Positions 20,829-32,412 are shown, numbered from the stretch's first letter. The stretch: DNA of 64,000 bases from Ypsolopha sequella (GCA_934047225.1 OW203992.1:2035501-2099500), one strand, 5' to 3'. Program-made: numbers and translations. The notes: generated by a model not told the origin, from the letters alone.

Positions 20829-21079
20829 GATCACGCCATGACACGGGCTTGGAGCACCCTGATAGGGATTGTGATCACGTCACAATACAATGTAATATAT
20901 AGTTTCGCCGACTATGATCTCGCCATAGTACTCACAAAAAAAATTAACACGGCTTTGACTGTGATCTCGTCACAGTACTATACCCATGAAAGCTGTTTTA
21001 ATATCCAGAAGATAAGAAACTCAACATCTCGGTATCATGAGAATAAAAATCATAGTTGCGACTATAATCTCGTTATAGT
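20824..21079 (-). promoter_or_regulatory. Five covarying hairpins in the DIRS leader and gag start
   Basis: Five inverted repeats each have a perfect 6-bp stem and a 7-nt loop of the form ATC(A/T)CG(T/C) on the plus strand: 20824-20842 (stem GTCATG), 20868-20886 (ATTGTG), 20911-20929 (ACTATG), 20958-20976 (ACTGTG) and 21061-21079 (ACTATA). Stems differ but always pair. The first includes the gag ATG. Two (20899-20915 and 21052-21065) have an alternative upstream partner ATAGT for the ACTAT half. They could act as RNA switches or as protein-binding palindromes; the sequence alone does not say which. Confidence 0.8.
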
Positions 21080-21523
21080 ACTAGATATGCAACGTATTGT
21101 AACCCTTTTTGTTGTATGCTTGGTACAAATACAAAGGTGGGTAAATGGAAATAATTTTTCCATGGAAGGAACCAAAACACAAAAAAACATGTTTCAATTT
21201 ACCAAATTGCGCGACCTTAAGACCTTCCAGGGATATATCTACGTTTAATTTGTATCGTAGCTATATGTTCCAATGTTATTTGTATGCTATGAAATAGAAA
21301 AAACTAACCTTCATCGCTCCAACTGTTCTCGGAAGAATAGCTGCTTTTTCTCAATCGTTTTTCGAGACATTTTATTTTCCACCGTATGTAATCTCGATCC
21401 TCGTTGTGTTTTCGTTTCCCCATGCTAATAAACACCACACAATCACAAATTATATGTAAAAACTACTTTTCCAATGATCGGAAGATAAAAATACGATGTT
21501 GTGATGCCCGCACAAAGAAAGCG

Positions 21524-21692
21524 AATGACAGCAGAGCGCGGGATAATAGAGGGCGCTGCAAGGAGGAGGAAGTCAAATCAGTGTTGGAATTCTTAAACTT
21601 CTTGCTCTGAATATTGTGTGATGCCTAGTACATCGAACAGTGTACTACCTAGTGAATATAAATCTCTTCGGATGTAACGGCGAAGTATAATT
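21524..21692. repeat. DIRS inverted terminal repeat, 5' side
   Basis: Inverted copy of 16461-16628. It ends cgaagtataatt at 21692, the point where similarity to the internal complementary region stops. Confidence 0.93.
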
Positions 21693-22091
21693 CACAAAAT
21701 AGGTAAATTATTTGAATTTGAATTTTATACAAATAAGTCGCGCCACCCCGTCACGATTTACAAAGCGCCTACGAGTTCAAGTTGATAGGTCAAACCTCAG
21801 GGTCAAACTAAACCTATACTTGGTACTTGGTAGCACAGACCACACTGGTACCTAGTGTCAGATCTAGCGCAGGCGCTGTACTGTATCCGATTCTGAACAT
21901 AGAACAATATTATAAGATATCTATGGCCAGAGCGCAGCGCAACGTGCAAAATTCAAAATTCAAAAAGTTCATTTTGCAAAGTGTATAATACACGTTTCAC
22001 AAGTCAAATTTTAATCTTATAAAAATATATGTAATAAAATAATAAATGTACATGAACTAGATAAGACGTTTACTTAATTTATGTAGCAATA

Positions 22092-22357
22092 TACAAGGTG
22101 ACTTTTTGATCATCGTCCAAATTCATACTGGTGGCTTGGTAAGTGATCAGTATCATGCATCAATAAAAATTTCGGTGAAATTCGTTAAATGAAATTTCGA
22201 CTCCCCATAGTGATTCACCTGGGACTGGAACTGAATTTCTATGGGAAGCCGAAATTTCATATTACGAATTTCATAAAAATTGTTACTAATCCAAGATACT
22301 GATCACTTATCAAGCCTCCAGTATGAATTTGGACGATGATCAAAAAGTCACCTTGTA
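22092..22357. mobile_element. MITE family B, copy 2 (complete)
   Basis: Starts tacaaggtgactttttgatc and ends with its exact complement. Internally it is a near palindrome around gggactggaactgaattt. It is non-coding and flanked by AT/TA-rich sequence, in keeping with a TA target. Confidence 0.92.
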
Positions 22358-22389
22358 TATACGATTAAAATTATAGGTAAAATATTATC

Positions 22390-23650
22390 ATACAAGGTGA
22401 AATCCAATCAACCGCCCGAACCCATACCGGAGACCCGGCCAGGGACCAGGAACAAGGTTCAATGATTACCGACCGAGCCCCCAGCACGAATCCAGGCGGC
22501 CGACCAAATCCCATCCTATATACTACATAGTAATAGGTTACATATATAAATACATGCCTACCTCCGCCCATTCGAGTAGTCTTGCTAAGAAGAACGGGCA
22601 AGAAACTTGGCAAGATCATGTCTTTTTTTTCAACATAACTGCTCATGGGATATTTCGTAGGTACTGTCATTTTTTGTACTCCGCACCGCACAAGCGCCAT
22701 TCGGAGTTGCTTATGATTTTCTCATGATGATTGCTTACATATTTTGGTATAAATGAGTTTTCACCACTAACTGCACTATCTAAGAGATATTGCAGCGTCA
22801 CCAAAAGTGACTTCATGACTTTTATTTAAGAAGTTGACGATATTTTGTAAACACTTCTAAGTATGCCCAGCAGTCTAGTAGATATATCATCAATATCCTG
22901 TGGTTAGCACTTTCGTTTCCGGGGGGAGGGGGGTCTAGAGTATGTGGAAGAACATGTCAGCACACAACAGCTTTTAAACTAAAAAGTCTTTATGTAGAAA
23001 AAGGATATTTTTGAACCAAAATTGTGAACAAGACAATTATTCTACTTTTTTTTTCGGAACTGGATAACGACTTCTTCCTGGTAGATGCGAATGTTGTACT
23101 GAAAATTAATTAATGTTTTAATCTGTCTTGAAATGTGGCACCCCTCCCTCTTCGAAACTTCGTAAATCCGCAATTGCGACGACATCTGTAAATCTGTGAC
23201 TAACCTCGAGTCCGCCTCTGTACTGGCCGGAACTATAGGACCAATGGTCCTTCCGAAAAAGGAACAGGTTGATTTAACATCCTAACCGATAGTGATGTTT
23301 TTATTCTTTATTTCGGAGGGGATGGAAGAAATCTCTTTTTAGAGAATATGAATAATATGAATATGGAACCGAGACCCCCCTCGGTCCGGCCCTGGCACGT
23401 GTGCCGCACGACATCAAGGCGAACGGGCTCGTTGCCTCACTTCCTAGTGGAACCCTTCGAGGCGCGAGAGGCAAGATGTTAGGGACTGGTCTCTGCACTT
23501 TTGTAACCAGGGTTCAACATTCAAGGGCAGGGATGCTGGACGACTACTTTCGCTCATTAGGGAGGGAATATAATATATGTGTATGAATGTTTTCACTAAT
23601 CATAAGCCAATATCCAATTGTATTGGATAAATTTTCCTGGTCCGAAAAAG
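22390..23650. other. No recognised gene
   Basis: Mixed composition with a G-run at 22921. Short frames in the GC-richer part (23301-23586) occur on both strands and match no family I know. Confidence 0.45.
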
Positions 23651-23654
23651 GCTG

Positions 23655-24010
23655 TTTTTAGGGTTCCGTAGTCAACAAAAAGGAACCCTTATAGTTTCGC
23701 CATGTCCGTCTGTCTGTCTGTCTGTCTGTCTATCTGTCTGTCTGTCTGTCTGTCCGCGGCTTAGCTTAGAGACTATTAGTACTAGAAACCTGTAATTTAG
23801 CATGGGTATACATATTTATTACGCCGATAAAGTGGTACAGTAAAATTTTGAAAAACATTTTTTTTATGGTACCTCCCCTACGCGTAAAGTGGGAACGATT
23901 TTTTTTTCTCGTCTATCTCCTAGTGTGGGGTGTCGTTGGATAGGTAATTTAAAAATATTGGGGGTGTGAGAAAACTATTTTTCGATCCAGGGTTCCGTTT
24001 GCGAAATATT
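23655..24010 (+). mobile_element. Interspersed repeat, 'agggttccgtagtcaac' subfamily
   Basis: It starts agggttccgtagtcaacaaa, then aaggaacccttatagtttcg and a (gtct)n tract (23706-23755). Later it has gtacctcccctacgcgtaaa and gtggggtgtcgttggatagg. This order matches a second abundant lepidopteran non-autonomous repeat that shares the first 11 bases with the main family. Confidence 0.72.
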
Positions 24011-24707
24011 AAACTTAGAAGTGTTAATTTTTGTTAGAGTCAACCCAAGTAACAATTCATTCGGGCCTAGGTTGTGAAAACTTCCTTTAGTTTGTATTTG
24101 GGTCGCAAAAAGGTTAATGCTTTTCTATCTAGGCATATTAAATACTTGAGAATGATTATTAAGTTCTAAAACTAATTGTTTATCATAACAACCTTTAAGC
24201 CGTTGACAAGAGTTTAAATTAACGTTATTTTGACTTATGTTTCACGACCTTAAAGTCCTAGGATCTTATAGTTGTTGTAGACTCTTGATTAGGTTCTGGA
24301 GAGGCTAGGATTATGCTTAAGTGAGATCTAAAGGTTAAATTTTTAACTTTGATATAACCACAAAGCTATGGAATGTTGAAATTACTTAGAAGTTATTTCT
24401 AAAACCTATCTAAAGCCTTTGGGCTGCATAAAAGTTGTCTCGGCAAACAAATTGGGACTGCATGGTGAAAACCAAGACCAAAAGGCTATAGTTCAGAGCT
24501 GAAAGCATGATTTATGTCCTACAAGAATATTTGAAAGCTTTAGAGGCATTCTCAAATATTATCAGTTGTCTCCGCGAATTCAAATTACGATGTCTTGCAA
24601 ATTGAACATCCAACACAGGATGATTTCAAAAAAACAGAGTGGAAACTTTAAACGGAAAGTGCGGAAAATTTCCTACGAATAATGAATACAGCGGTTAGTA
24701 TACATTA

Positions 24708-27140
24708 TTAGGATTCCGTACCTCTAAAATAAAAAAAATGGTCAAGTGCGAGTCAGACTCGAATACCTAGGGCTCCATATTATGGATGAAAAATTTAACT
24801 TTGTCATTTTTTTCAACCGCTTTAATTGTCCTGTAATCTTTACGTAAACACATATTACCATGATTTTTTTCATATTTTTCAGTCTACAAGTTTTGGAGAT
24901 AAGGAGGGGGGGAACTACAATTTTTTATGATTTTTCAAGGATTTCTCGAAATAGATGCAAATAGCCAAACTATAAATTTTTACAATAAACTTTTTAATAC
25001 CTACAATTTGATACCAATAATATATTTTTATAAAAAATATTTTTTATTTATTATAATTCTTTTTTTATATTTTTCGCTTTTGCTCAATTTTTTGAACCGC
25101 TATAGTTTTCTTGTAATTAGCCAGTTATGATCTATAATTGTCATTTTTTTCATATTTTTCGGTCCACCGGTTTCGGAGATAAAGGGGGGGGGGACATACA
25201 TATTTTTGTGTTTTTTTAAAGATTTTTCGAAACTATTGAGAATAAATATAATAAAAATATATTTTTTCACAATCAAATTTTCAATATCTACAATTTGATA
25301 TCCATATTGTATTTTATAAAATATTTATTTTATGTATTATACTATCTGTATATATAAAATTCAAAGTCCTGACTGACTGACTGACTGATATATCAACGCA
25401 CAGCCTAAACCGCTAGTCCTATAGACTTGAAATTTTTCACAAAGATACCTTATATAGTGTTAGCATCCAAAAGATAGGATTTTTCAAAATTCACCCCCTA
25501 AGGGCGTGAATCGGGTGTCCAAAGTTTGTATGAGAAAACAAGATTAGTTAGATTATTTTATTCGAGACTTCACAGGAGTACTTCTATCTATAAATGAGTA
25601 ACATGTATTTCAGGTTTTTTCCGAATTCAATCCCTAAAAGGGGAAATGGGGTGACAAATTCTGAAAATCAACATGGGTATCGTTTGTATGGTTTATCGGG
25701 TCGCTGATTAAGAATATAACAACGATTTCTAAATGCAATGTAGTGGACGTGAAATACCATCATCCCCTCTTGGGGTGCAATGGGGTTGAAATGTGTAAAT
25801 ATCAATATGGGTGTCGTTTTTATGGTTGAAATTTAATATAGCGGACATGAAAATTCTTGAAAGTATGTGTGATAGAGCAATCGGCTGTAACAGACGGACA
25901 GACAGACAGCCACAGAAGTGATCCTTTTAGATTTCCATTTTTTCCTTTTGAGGTATCTATCTATCTATATATCCACAATATATCCATCTATCTATATCCA
26001 AGCAAAATATCTTTGGAACGGAAGGTGGTACATCCCTAGGGGTTGGACCATGGGGTGCCAAAAAAAGTTTTTTTTTGTCAAAACTTTGACAGCCTGCATC
26101 TCCCAAACGGCTGGAGCTAGACCCATGTTGATGGATGTCTAGGAAAAGGTCTTGACGAGATCTACCTGCCGAAAAAGTCAAAACTTTACAGGCCCGTATG
26201 TCCTAAACGGCTGATGCTAGAACCATGTTCATGGTATTCCAAAAAAAAGTCCTCGGCGAGATCTAGATGACGATAAAAAAATTGCTATAATTTTGATCGG
26301 CCATATCTCCCGAATGGCTAATTTTAAGGAGTTTGGGTTTCAATTATAGTGATCGGTCAAGCTGGAGCTACATGACCAAAAAAAAATTTAATTTGACCGG
26401 TTTTGACAATTTTTGAACAGGTCTAAAGAAGTATTCTGATTTGCATGAAACTCGCTATCAAGGGGCATTTAGGGTCGCCGATTACGCTGCCGTATTCAAA
26501 TTTGACATTTTTTGACAACTGATAGGGATTTTGACACTTTTTCGGAAAAACTTTGATCGGTGAGTCCCTGTATTCCCAGAGGGAGTGAGAGTACTTAAAA
26601 TGTTTGTTTCTGAAAAAAAAAGTTATTTGTTTCCTGTAGGCCACGCGGGCGAAGCCGCGGGCAGAAGCTAGTTTTTTTATATTTTTCATTTGTGCTAAAT
26701 TTTTTTAACTTCTATAGTTTCCCTGTAATTGGCCAGTTTTCATATTTTTTGGTCTACCAGTTTCGGAGATAAGGGGGGGGAACATACATATTTTTGTGGT
26801 TTTTTCAAAATTTCTCGAAACTTGTGAGAGTAAATTTAGTAAAAATATATATTTTTACAATTAGCTTTTTAATATCTACAATTTGATACCCATATTATAT
26901 TTTTAGGATAATATTTTTTATTTTTCATACTTTTGTTTTTGAAATATTTTGAAAAATTTAAAATTTTTCAATTTTATTACACTCTGATATGTGGGCAAAT
27001 TAATTATTTATATGCCAAATTTCATGTCTTTATCTTGAACGGTGCTAAAGTTATGAGGCTGTGACATACGGACGGACGGACGGACGGACAACGGAGTCTC
27101 ACCATAAAGGTTTCTTTTGTACCTTTTAGGTACGGAACCC
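24708..27140. mobile_element. AT-rich 'gggttccgta' repeat cluster interrupted by a Helitron
   Basis: Three or more related segments repeat the blocks ggtctaccagtttcggagataagg, taaaaatatattttttacaa and ctacaatttgatacccat (near 24880, 25150, 26740). The unit closes with gaggctgtgacatacggacg, a (gacg)n tract (27070) and tacggaaccctaaaa at 27132. The Helitron at 25345-26672 splits one segment. Confidence 0.65.
25345..26672 (+). mobile_element. Non-autonomous Helitron-like element
   Basis: The 5' end is tctgtatatataaaattcaa, followed by the gactgactgactgactga tract. The 3' end is a small GC hairpin (gcgg-gcgaag-ccgc) followed by gcagaagctagt, ending in CTAGT as Helitrons do. It sits between A and T. 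The flanks read as one continuous AT-rich repeat when compared with the paralogue at about 25040-25080, which gives an empty-site comparison. No Rep/helicase is encoded. Confidence 0.78.
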
Positions 27141-27509
27141 TAAAAACAGAACCCTTATAGGATCACTTTGTTGTCCGTCTGTCTGCCCGCCTGTCCGTCT
27201 ATCTGTCCAGACCCTTTATCTCAAGAACGCGTGAAGTTATCAAATTGAAATTAAAACCATATAATCAAGTCTACTGTTACTTGAAGTTGCGAAAAAAATA
27301 AATTTTTATGTTAACGCAAAAAAATTACGGCTTTTAATGTCACTAAAATCGTATATTTCGACATTCTCAAGAGAATCAAAATGTATAGGGTACTTTCCGT
27401 TGACCTAGAACTATGAAAGGCAAGTATTATCTTATACTACGAATACAGGAAAACATCTAAAAACTATACATTTGTAATTTAATCATAAAAAAAGTCTGAA
27501 TTATTTATA

Positions 27510-28232
27510 ACTAGCTGTTGCCCGCGTCTTCGTCCGCGTGAATTTAGTATGTAATGCGTTTCATATTTTACAATAATTACAATTACAATACTAAATCCTG
27601 TTATGCGTACGGTTTTCTTTAAAAAAAAAACCTCTTATACGTGTCTTATTTTTCTCAATATGATTTATGCGAAGTTGTAAGTAAGTGTATATATGTATAT
27701 AAGTTATACATAATATATAAGTTTATATATGCCCAGGGATTGTGATTTTCCATATCAAAGTTTTTAACCCATTTCATCCCCATTAGGGGATGGATAATTT
27801 TTGAAAACTTTCCTACATGTATCACATTATACGTTTTAAGGAAGGAATATTTAAGCAAAGTTTTAAGTAGATACACTCAAGGGATGCAATTTTCGATATA
27901 TAACTTAACACGCTAATTTACCCCCTCCGAGGATGAGTTTTGTAAAACCCTTTTACAGGTTTCTCATAATTTATTAAAAAGAGTATTTATGCGAAGTATG
28001 TTGACTCTTCAGTATATGTTGATACTCCCACGGATTATGATTTTCCAAACAAGTTTCTACCCCATTTCAATATGAATTGATTTTCAAAAAATCCTTTCTT
28101 AGCGGATGTTTACGCAATAAAAGGAACCTACGGTGCAAATTTCATGTTCCTAGGTTTAGCTGTTTGGTCCCGGCGTTGATAGATCAGTCAGTCAATCAGT
28201 CAGTCAGTCAGTCAGGGTATTCTTTTATATAC
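27510..28232 (-). mobile_element. Non-autonomous Helitron-like element, reverse orientation
   Basis: The 3' terminus (minus strand) is at 27510: actagctgttgcccgcgtct in plus-strand reading, so the element ends CTAGT with the GC hairpin before it. The 5' side has the (tcag)n tract at 28175-28215 and ttttatatac. The 5' TC dinucleotide is not intact. It interrupts another 'gggttccgta' repeat (27130 to 28285, ending gagtccaactcgcacttatc). Confidence 0.72.
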
Positions 28233-28289
28233 AAATTTGTACGGAACCCTCGACGGGCGAGTCCAACTCGCACTTATCCATTTTTTTCA

Positions 28290-29600
28290 AGATAGGTAGT
28301 CTGGTCACTGTTAAGGACTACTTAAGGCTAAATTTAAATGTATTTAGTAGTAAAGGTAAAACATAAGTTAGTCAAGTACCTATCGACTAAACATAATTGA
28401 AAAAAGAAATAGTAACTTATTTGCACTCAAGGAGCAGCCTGTAGCTGCTTGATATCACTTGTGATGAACATTGAACACTTGATTTTGCTTAATGGTTGTG
28501 GTCGCGACTGGCGAGTATTGAATTACTCCTGACGATAACCTGAAAGCTGTGAAAACAGCCTTTTGGTTTTATATAGCTCCGCGAAATTACCTTTAGCTCT
28601 TACTTTGGCAAAAAAGAGTTTTGAGCTGTTATAGTTCTGAAAAGGTTAACTTGAATGCTTTCTAGTAATTTCCTAACGTCAGCCATATTTATTCACTAAA
28701 ATAAAATAAAAAACGAACTGAAAATAACATTTTAATACAACGAAGCAAAATTAAATAACATGTTCTATACAATTTTAAATTTACGTTTTTATATATGAGT
28801 ATAACTTTTATTTCTAAAGCGAAAAACCAACAAACACCTTATTTTTTCATTTTTTTTCATTTAAAATGTCCTGAAAATTTGCAATTACGAAAGGCCCGTC
28901 TCGTATATAGCACTATCATCCTAAAGTTTCACGATAATGTACCAATCGCACTATGTTTTGCATTTTATCTGACTTTAACATATGCTACTAACTATTTTTT
29001 AAGAATACAACACTTACATATCTAGCCATTTTGAAACTTGGTATAATGACAGGGAATGGCGCCATTATAAATAAGTCATTTAAACCCACCATTAGTGTTT
29101 CTGCGTACAAACAATCTTAAACAGAAACATTTTAAAACCCGAAAGTCCTGGAAAAGCGTTATTCATTTCTATCAAAATGGTTTTAAGTTGTCATAGAGTT
29201 ACATCCAAGACTAATGTAGAACCTTTTAGTTGTATTGTATGGTTATATTAACGTTAAATTAAGGTTGTGAAGGTTATATTTGGGTTTTGAGTAAGTAGTT
29301 AGAAAGGTTATAGATAAGAGCTACAGGTTTTGCTGTAGCTCTCAGAAAGGTTCTACAACGTGGGCCCTTTTTGCACTCAGGAGGTTAATATAACGTTAAT
29401 ATAAAGTTAATATAAAGTAATTGAGACTACAAAGACTTATGAGCAGATTTCCATACAAAGGTATTAGAACCTTTTCAGTACCTTTCTAAAACCTTAAAAG
29501 TTACTTGGGGGGGCCCCTTGCCGGCGAAACGGTTGCATTTGGAGACGTGAAAAAAATCACGGCAGTAGTATGCATAACGAAATCAAAAGGAAAACTATCA
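28290..29600. other. No recognised gene
   Basis: AT-rich. A run of gttaatata-type short repeats lies at 29385-29420. Open frames are short and composition-driven. Confidence 0.45.
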
Positions 29601-29630
29601 CAGCTAAGTAGGCTTTACAAGTTAACGAGT

Positions 29631-29757
29631 ACAGATCGCGCCAAACTTTTAGTCCCCTCTACACACGGGGCGATTCGCATCAGCAGGAACAAAATGTATG
29701 GGCCGTTCTTGGGAAGAGCAACTTCCGAGCGGACTAGAAGTTTGGCGCAATCTGTAT
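29631..29757. mobile_element. Small hairpin element (127 bp)
   Basis: About 25-bp inverted ends: cagatcgcgccaaacttttagt against its complement ending agtttggcgcaatctgta. It is immediately followed by the tail of a 'gggttccgta' repeat (ggaacccttcgtgcgcgagt). Confidence 0.65.
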
Positions 29758-30103
29758 TATTATAGTACGGAATTCTGATACGGAACCCTTCGTGCGCGAG
29801 TCCGAGTCCGACTATGGAAGTTATTTAAGTGAAAACATAATTTAATTTTAAGTAAAAACATAATTTAGAGTGCATGTACACTAGCAAAGATAAATAAAAA
29901 ACAAATTTCGAAAATTAATATAAGTAGTGCCAAGTATATACTACATATTATGCTAATAATACATAAATAATAATTCCTAACAAGTTGGTTGCACATTCGA
30001 AGGAAGTATTAGGAAGTAAAAGCACATCGCTGGCTCATCATTAATATTATATAAATTCAATTTGCATTCGTTCTGACAATATTACTCAGTACTATACAAG
30101 GTC

Positions 30104-30335
30104 ATAGTAATTTATGCAGCCAAATTTATACTGGAGGCGTTGTAAGCGTTATAAGTCACGGATCAAGATACTTTTTGCTAATTTCATGAAACAAAATGTG
30201 CTCGGCTGCGCTTGCGTTTGTAGAGAACACGAAAAGAAAAAATTACGAATTTCACAAAAAGGGACATCCAACCTTGATACTGAGCATTTACCGAGTCTTC
30301 AGTATGAATTTGGCTGCAAAATTAATGCTATTTGG
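30104..30335. mobile_element. Diverged MITE with inverted ends
   Basis: atgcagccaaatttatactg (30115) pairs with cagtatgaatttggctgcaa (30300), and the arms extend about 60 bp imperfectly. It shares 'tacaagg' and 'tatactggaggc'-like words with MITE family B and may be a distant relative. Confidence 0.6.
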
Positions 30336-30339
30336 CGAC

Positions 30340-30475
30340 ATACTAAAGAACAGAAGAGCTTGTATGACTAGATTGATAAATGTGGAAGAAGCTACAGAGG
30401 TGTGTCAGGATCGTAGCAGATGAAAACCTGTAGACTCTGCCTACCCCTTTGGGATACAGGCGTGAGTATAACTTG
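30340..30475 (+). pseudogene. 3' end of a LINE (VEEAKEVCQDR-type C-terminus)
   Basis: The plus frame encodes 'RRACMTRLINVEEATEVCQD' and then an early stop, followed by ggcgtgagtata. A related minus-strand copy lies at 48710-48840 ('YVEEAKEVCQDRRRWKSVIS'). Only the last few dozen codons remain. The LINE clade cannot be assigned from this. Confidence 0.6.
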
Positions 30476-30845
30476 TGTGTAACTTTTAGCAAAAATTGAT
30501 TTTAGATGTTATGTCATATATCAAGTCGTTAGTCGTTATACAAGTATTCTAAGATTGTATTGTAATAGTATTTGTAAGAAAGTTTGACCCACGTGTTACC
30601 TAATAGTATTAGGCGCGGTGCCCCCCCCCCCCCCCAACCCCGCTAGGGTCAGTTACCATCAAGTTGATATTTGATTGTGGCTCACTCTAGACATAGAAGC
30701 CGATATTTATAGGTCACTGTGTCAGTGTGGTCTTGACATTGTACACTCGGTACCACAGCTCTGTACAGTATAACCTTGGACCGATAAGAACGATATTCAG
30801 ATCTTATAATCCAAGATTTGACACTTCCCTATGCATTTCAAGCTG

Positions 30846-31115
30846 TATATAAGGTCTTTCACTTTAAATTGAAAGTAATTTTGGAGGTGATTCAGTATCG
30901 TTAATACATCACATTCCACTGCAAAGCACTTTTTTTTGCGCGAACTTTTTTTTCACATCTCAGTTCAAAGTGATCCGATCAGCTGACCCAGTTTGTATGG
31001 ACAAGTGAAGAAAAAGTTCGCGCAAAAAAAAGTACTTTGCAGTGGAATGTGATGTATTAACGATACTGAATCACCTCCTAAATTACTTTCAATTTCAATT
31101 GAAAGACCTTATATA
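30846..31115. mobile_element. MITE family C (about 100-bp inverted repeats)
   Basis: Left tataaggtctttc and right gaaagaccttatata are inverted. Inner arms include tacatcacattccactgcaa and its complement, and a gcgcgaactttttt block. The loop is about 60 bp. It is non-coding. Confidence 0.88.
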
Positions 31116-31390
31116 AGCTGTATTTAAGTTCCTTTTTGCACTAGAAGCTGTATAGTTCAGGCTGTATAAGCGCTTATACAGTTCTTATAAGGAAACAAAG
31201 GGCCCATATTGTACAGCTTTTTGCGTTGGTAGAGCTGTACAGTAAGAAAAAAAAAAGAAAGATTTTCGATTTCATACTGTACGATCTGCCTACGATATAT
31301 AGTATAACGAAATTAAAAGGAAAACTAATACAATAAAATATATAAAAACTATCACAGCCAAGTAAGCTAAGTAATAGTTGACCAACTTAA

Positions 31391-31756
31391 GGGTCGATTC
31401 TCCTTATTTGTTCCAAAATATTAAGGAATAATTATAACGGCCAAAATACAACCTTTAGCTAAGACAATTTTCAACAATAGTTTGCTATATGCACAAACAT
31501 ATTTTTAATGATATTTCAATAGCTATAAAACAATTGGCTTTTCCATAGTCGTAATACCAACCGTAAATTCCTAAAATAATCTACCTATAATATCATGCTT
31601 ATGGAAGATCCAATTATTTTGAATCTACCATAATATAATTATAAATATGTTAATGCATATAGCAAACTATTATCAAAAGTTTTCTTAGCTAAAGATTGTA
31701 TTATGGCCGTTAAAATTATTTCTTAATATTTTGTTACAAATCCGGAGAAACGACCC
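31391..31756. mobile_element. MITE family D, copy 1
   Basis: About 155-bp inverted arms starting gggtcgattctcc and ending gagaaacgaccc, with shared inner words tttagctaagacaatttt and agcaaactat. A partial copy is nested at 38391-38692. Confidence 0.85.
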
Positions 31757-31861
31757 TTCGTACACATTCCTTTGAAAATTATTCAGATGAAGTTGTCACT
31801 TGGTGTAAAACATGTAGTAAATATAAGTATATGAATGAACCTCAATGGAATGAACCTTTAT

Positions 31862-32105
31862 TGTGACTGTTTGTGACGGGCAACTACGCACTTGGCCGGT
31901 TTTTTTTTAATTGAAGCATGCATTTTTAATTTTATATGCATAGCATATTCGTACAAATTGCAAAGTAATATTGTCCCTTACAATAATAATAATAAGGGCC
32001 TTATTTCTCCTCTGTTAAATGTACGACGACCTATATCTATACTCCTGTGTGGTGCGGAACCCTCAGCGCGTTAGTATACAACGCGCACTTGACCGGTTTG
32101 TTTTC
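31862..32105 (+). mobile_element. Pieces of 'gggttccgta' repeat
   Basis: gcacttggccggtttttttt (31889) and a second partial end, ggaaccctcagcgcgttagt (32056) with gcgcacttgaccggtttg. These are two truncated 3' ends within 250 bp, next to the host exon. Confidence 0.6.
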
Positions 32106-32246
32106 TAAATTTCCAACCCAAGATAGAAATAAGAACCTATTGAGCAAGCTGGAAACGTTTAGGTCAATATTTCCGAACCTAACCTCTCCTTAAATATCAA
32201 AACATAAACAACTTATTGACAAACTAAAATTGACTCTAAAACCCAC

Positions 32247-32412
32247 CTGCCCACGATCCAAATCTCTTCGTCAGCGACTTCTCTTCCTGCGGCAGGAAGT
32301 ATGGCATCAGATACGAGGACACCAGCTCCAAAGGACTCCAGAGGGAATCCAGGAGAACATAGGCCACTGCCAAGGCTCCGATCAGCGCCAACACTCCGAC
32401 TATTAGAAACAT
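32247..32412 (-). CDS. First coding exon of a probable SDR / hydroxysteroid dehydrogenase-like gene
   Basis: A host gene exon. Start ATG at 32412 in the context gccgccATG, then 55 codons plus one base, then a donor GTGGGTTTT (intron from 32246 leftwards). The peptide begins M-F-L-I-V-G-V, has one hydrophobic segment (about residues 2-21, 'LIVGVLALIGALAVAYVLL'), then 'LPQEEKSLTKRFGSWA'. In microsomal short-chain dehydrogenases (17-beta-HSD12/3-oxoacyl-CoA reductase and HSDL1 types), a membrane segment is followed by '(Y/F)GxWA' directly before the cofactor motif 'VVTGxxDGIG'; a phase-1 break there fits. The cofactor motif itself is not in this exon and I did not find the next exon in the window, so the family is inferred. 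Codon use is GC-richer than the surroundings. Confidence 0.65.

Larger units (their letters stand above)
16421..21692 (-). mobile_element. Complete DIRS-type retrotransposon (5,272 bp)
   Basis: A tyrosine-recombinase retrotransposon, read on the minus strand: right inverted terminus, leader, gag, reverse transcriptase/RNase H, tyrosine recombinase, internal complementary region, left inverted terminus. The outer edges are set by the internal complementary region, which reproduces both outer ends joined back to back. No frame is broken by a stop, the catalytic residues are present, and no target-site duplication is visible, as expected for integration by recombinase. The left terminus extends about 38 bp further than the right, also usual for DIRS elements. 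This copy may be capable of, or recently derived from, active transposition. Confidence 0.95.
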
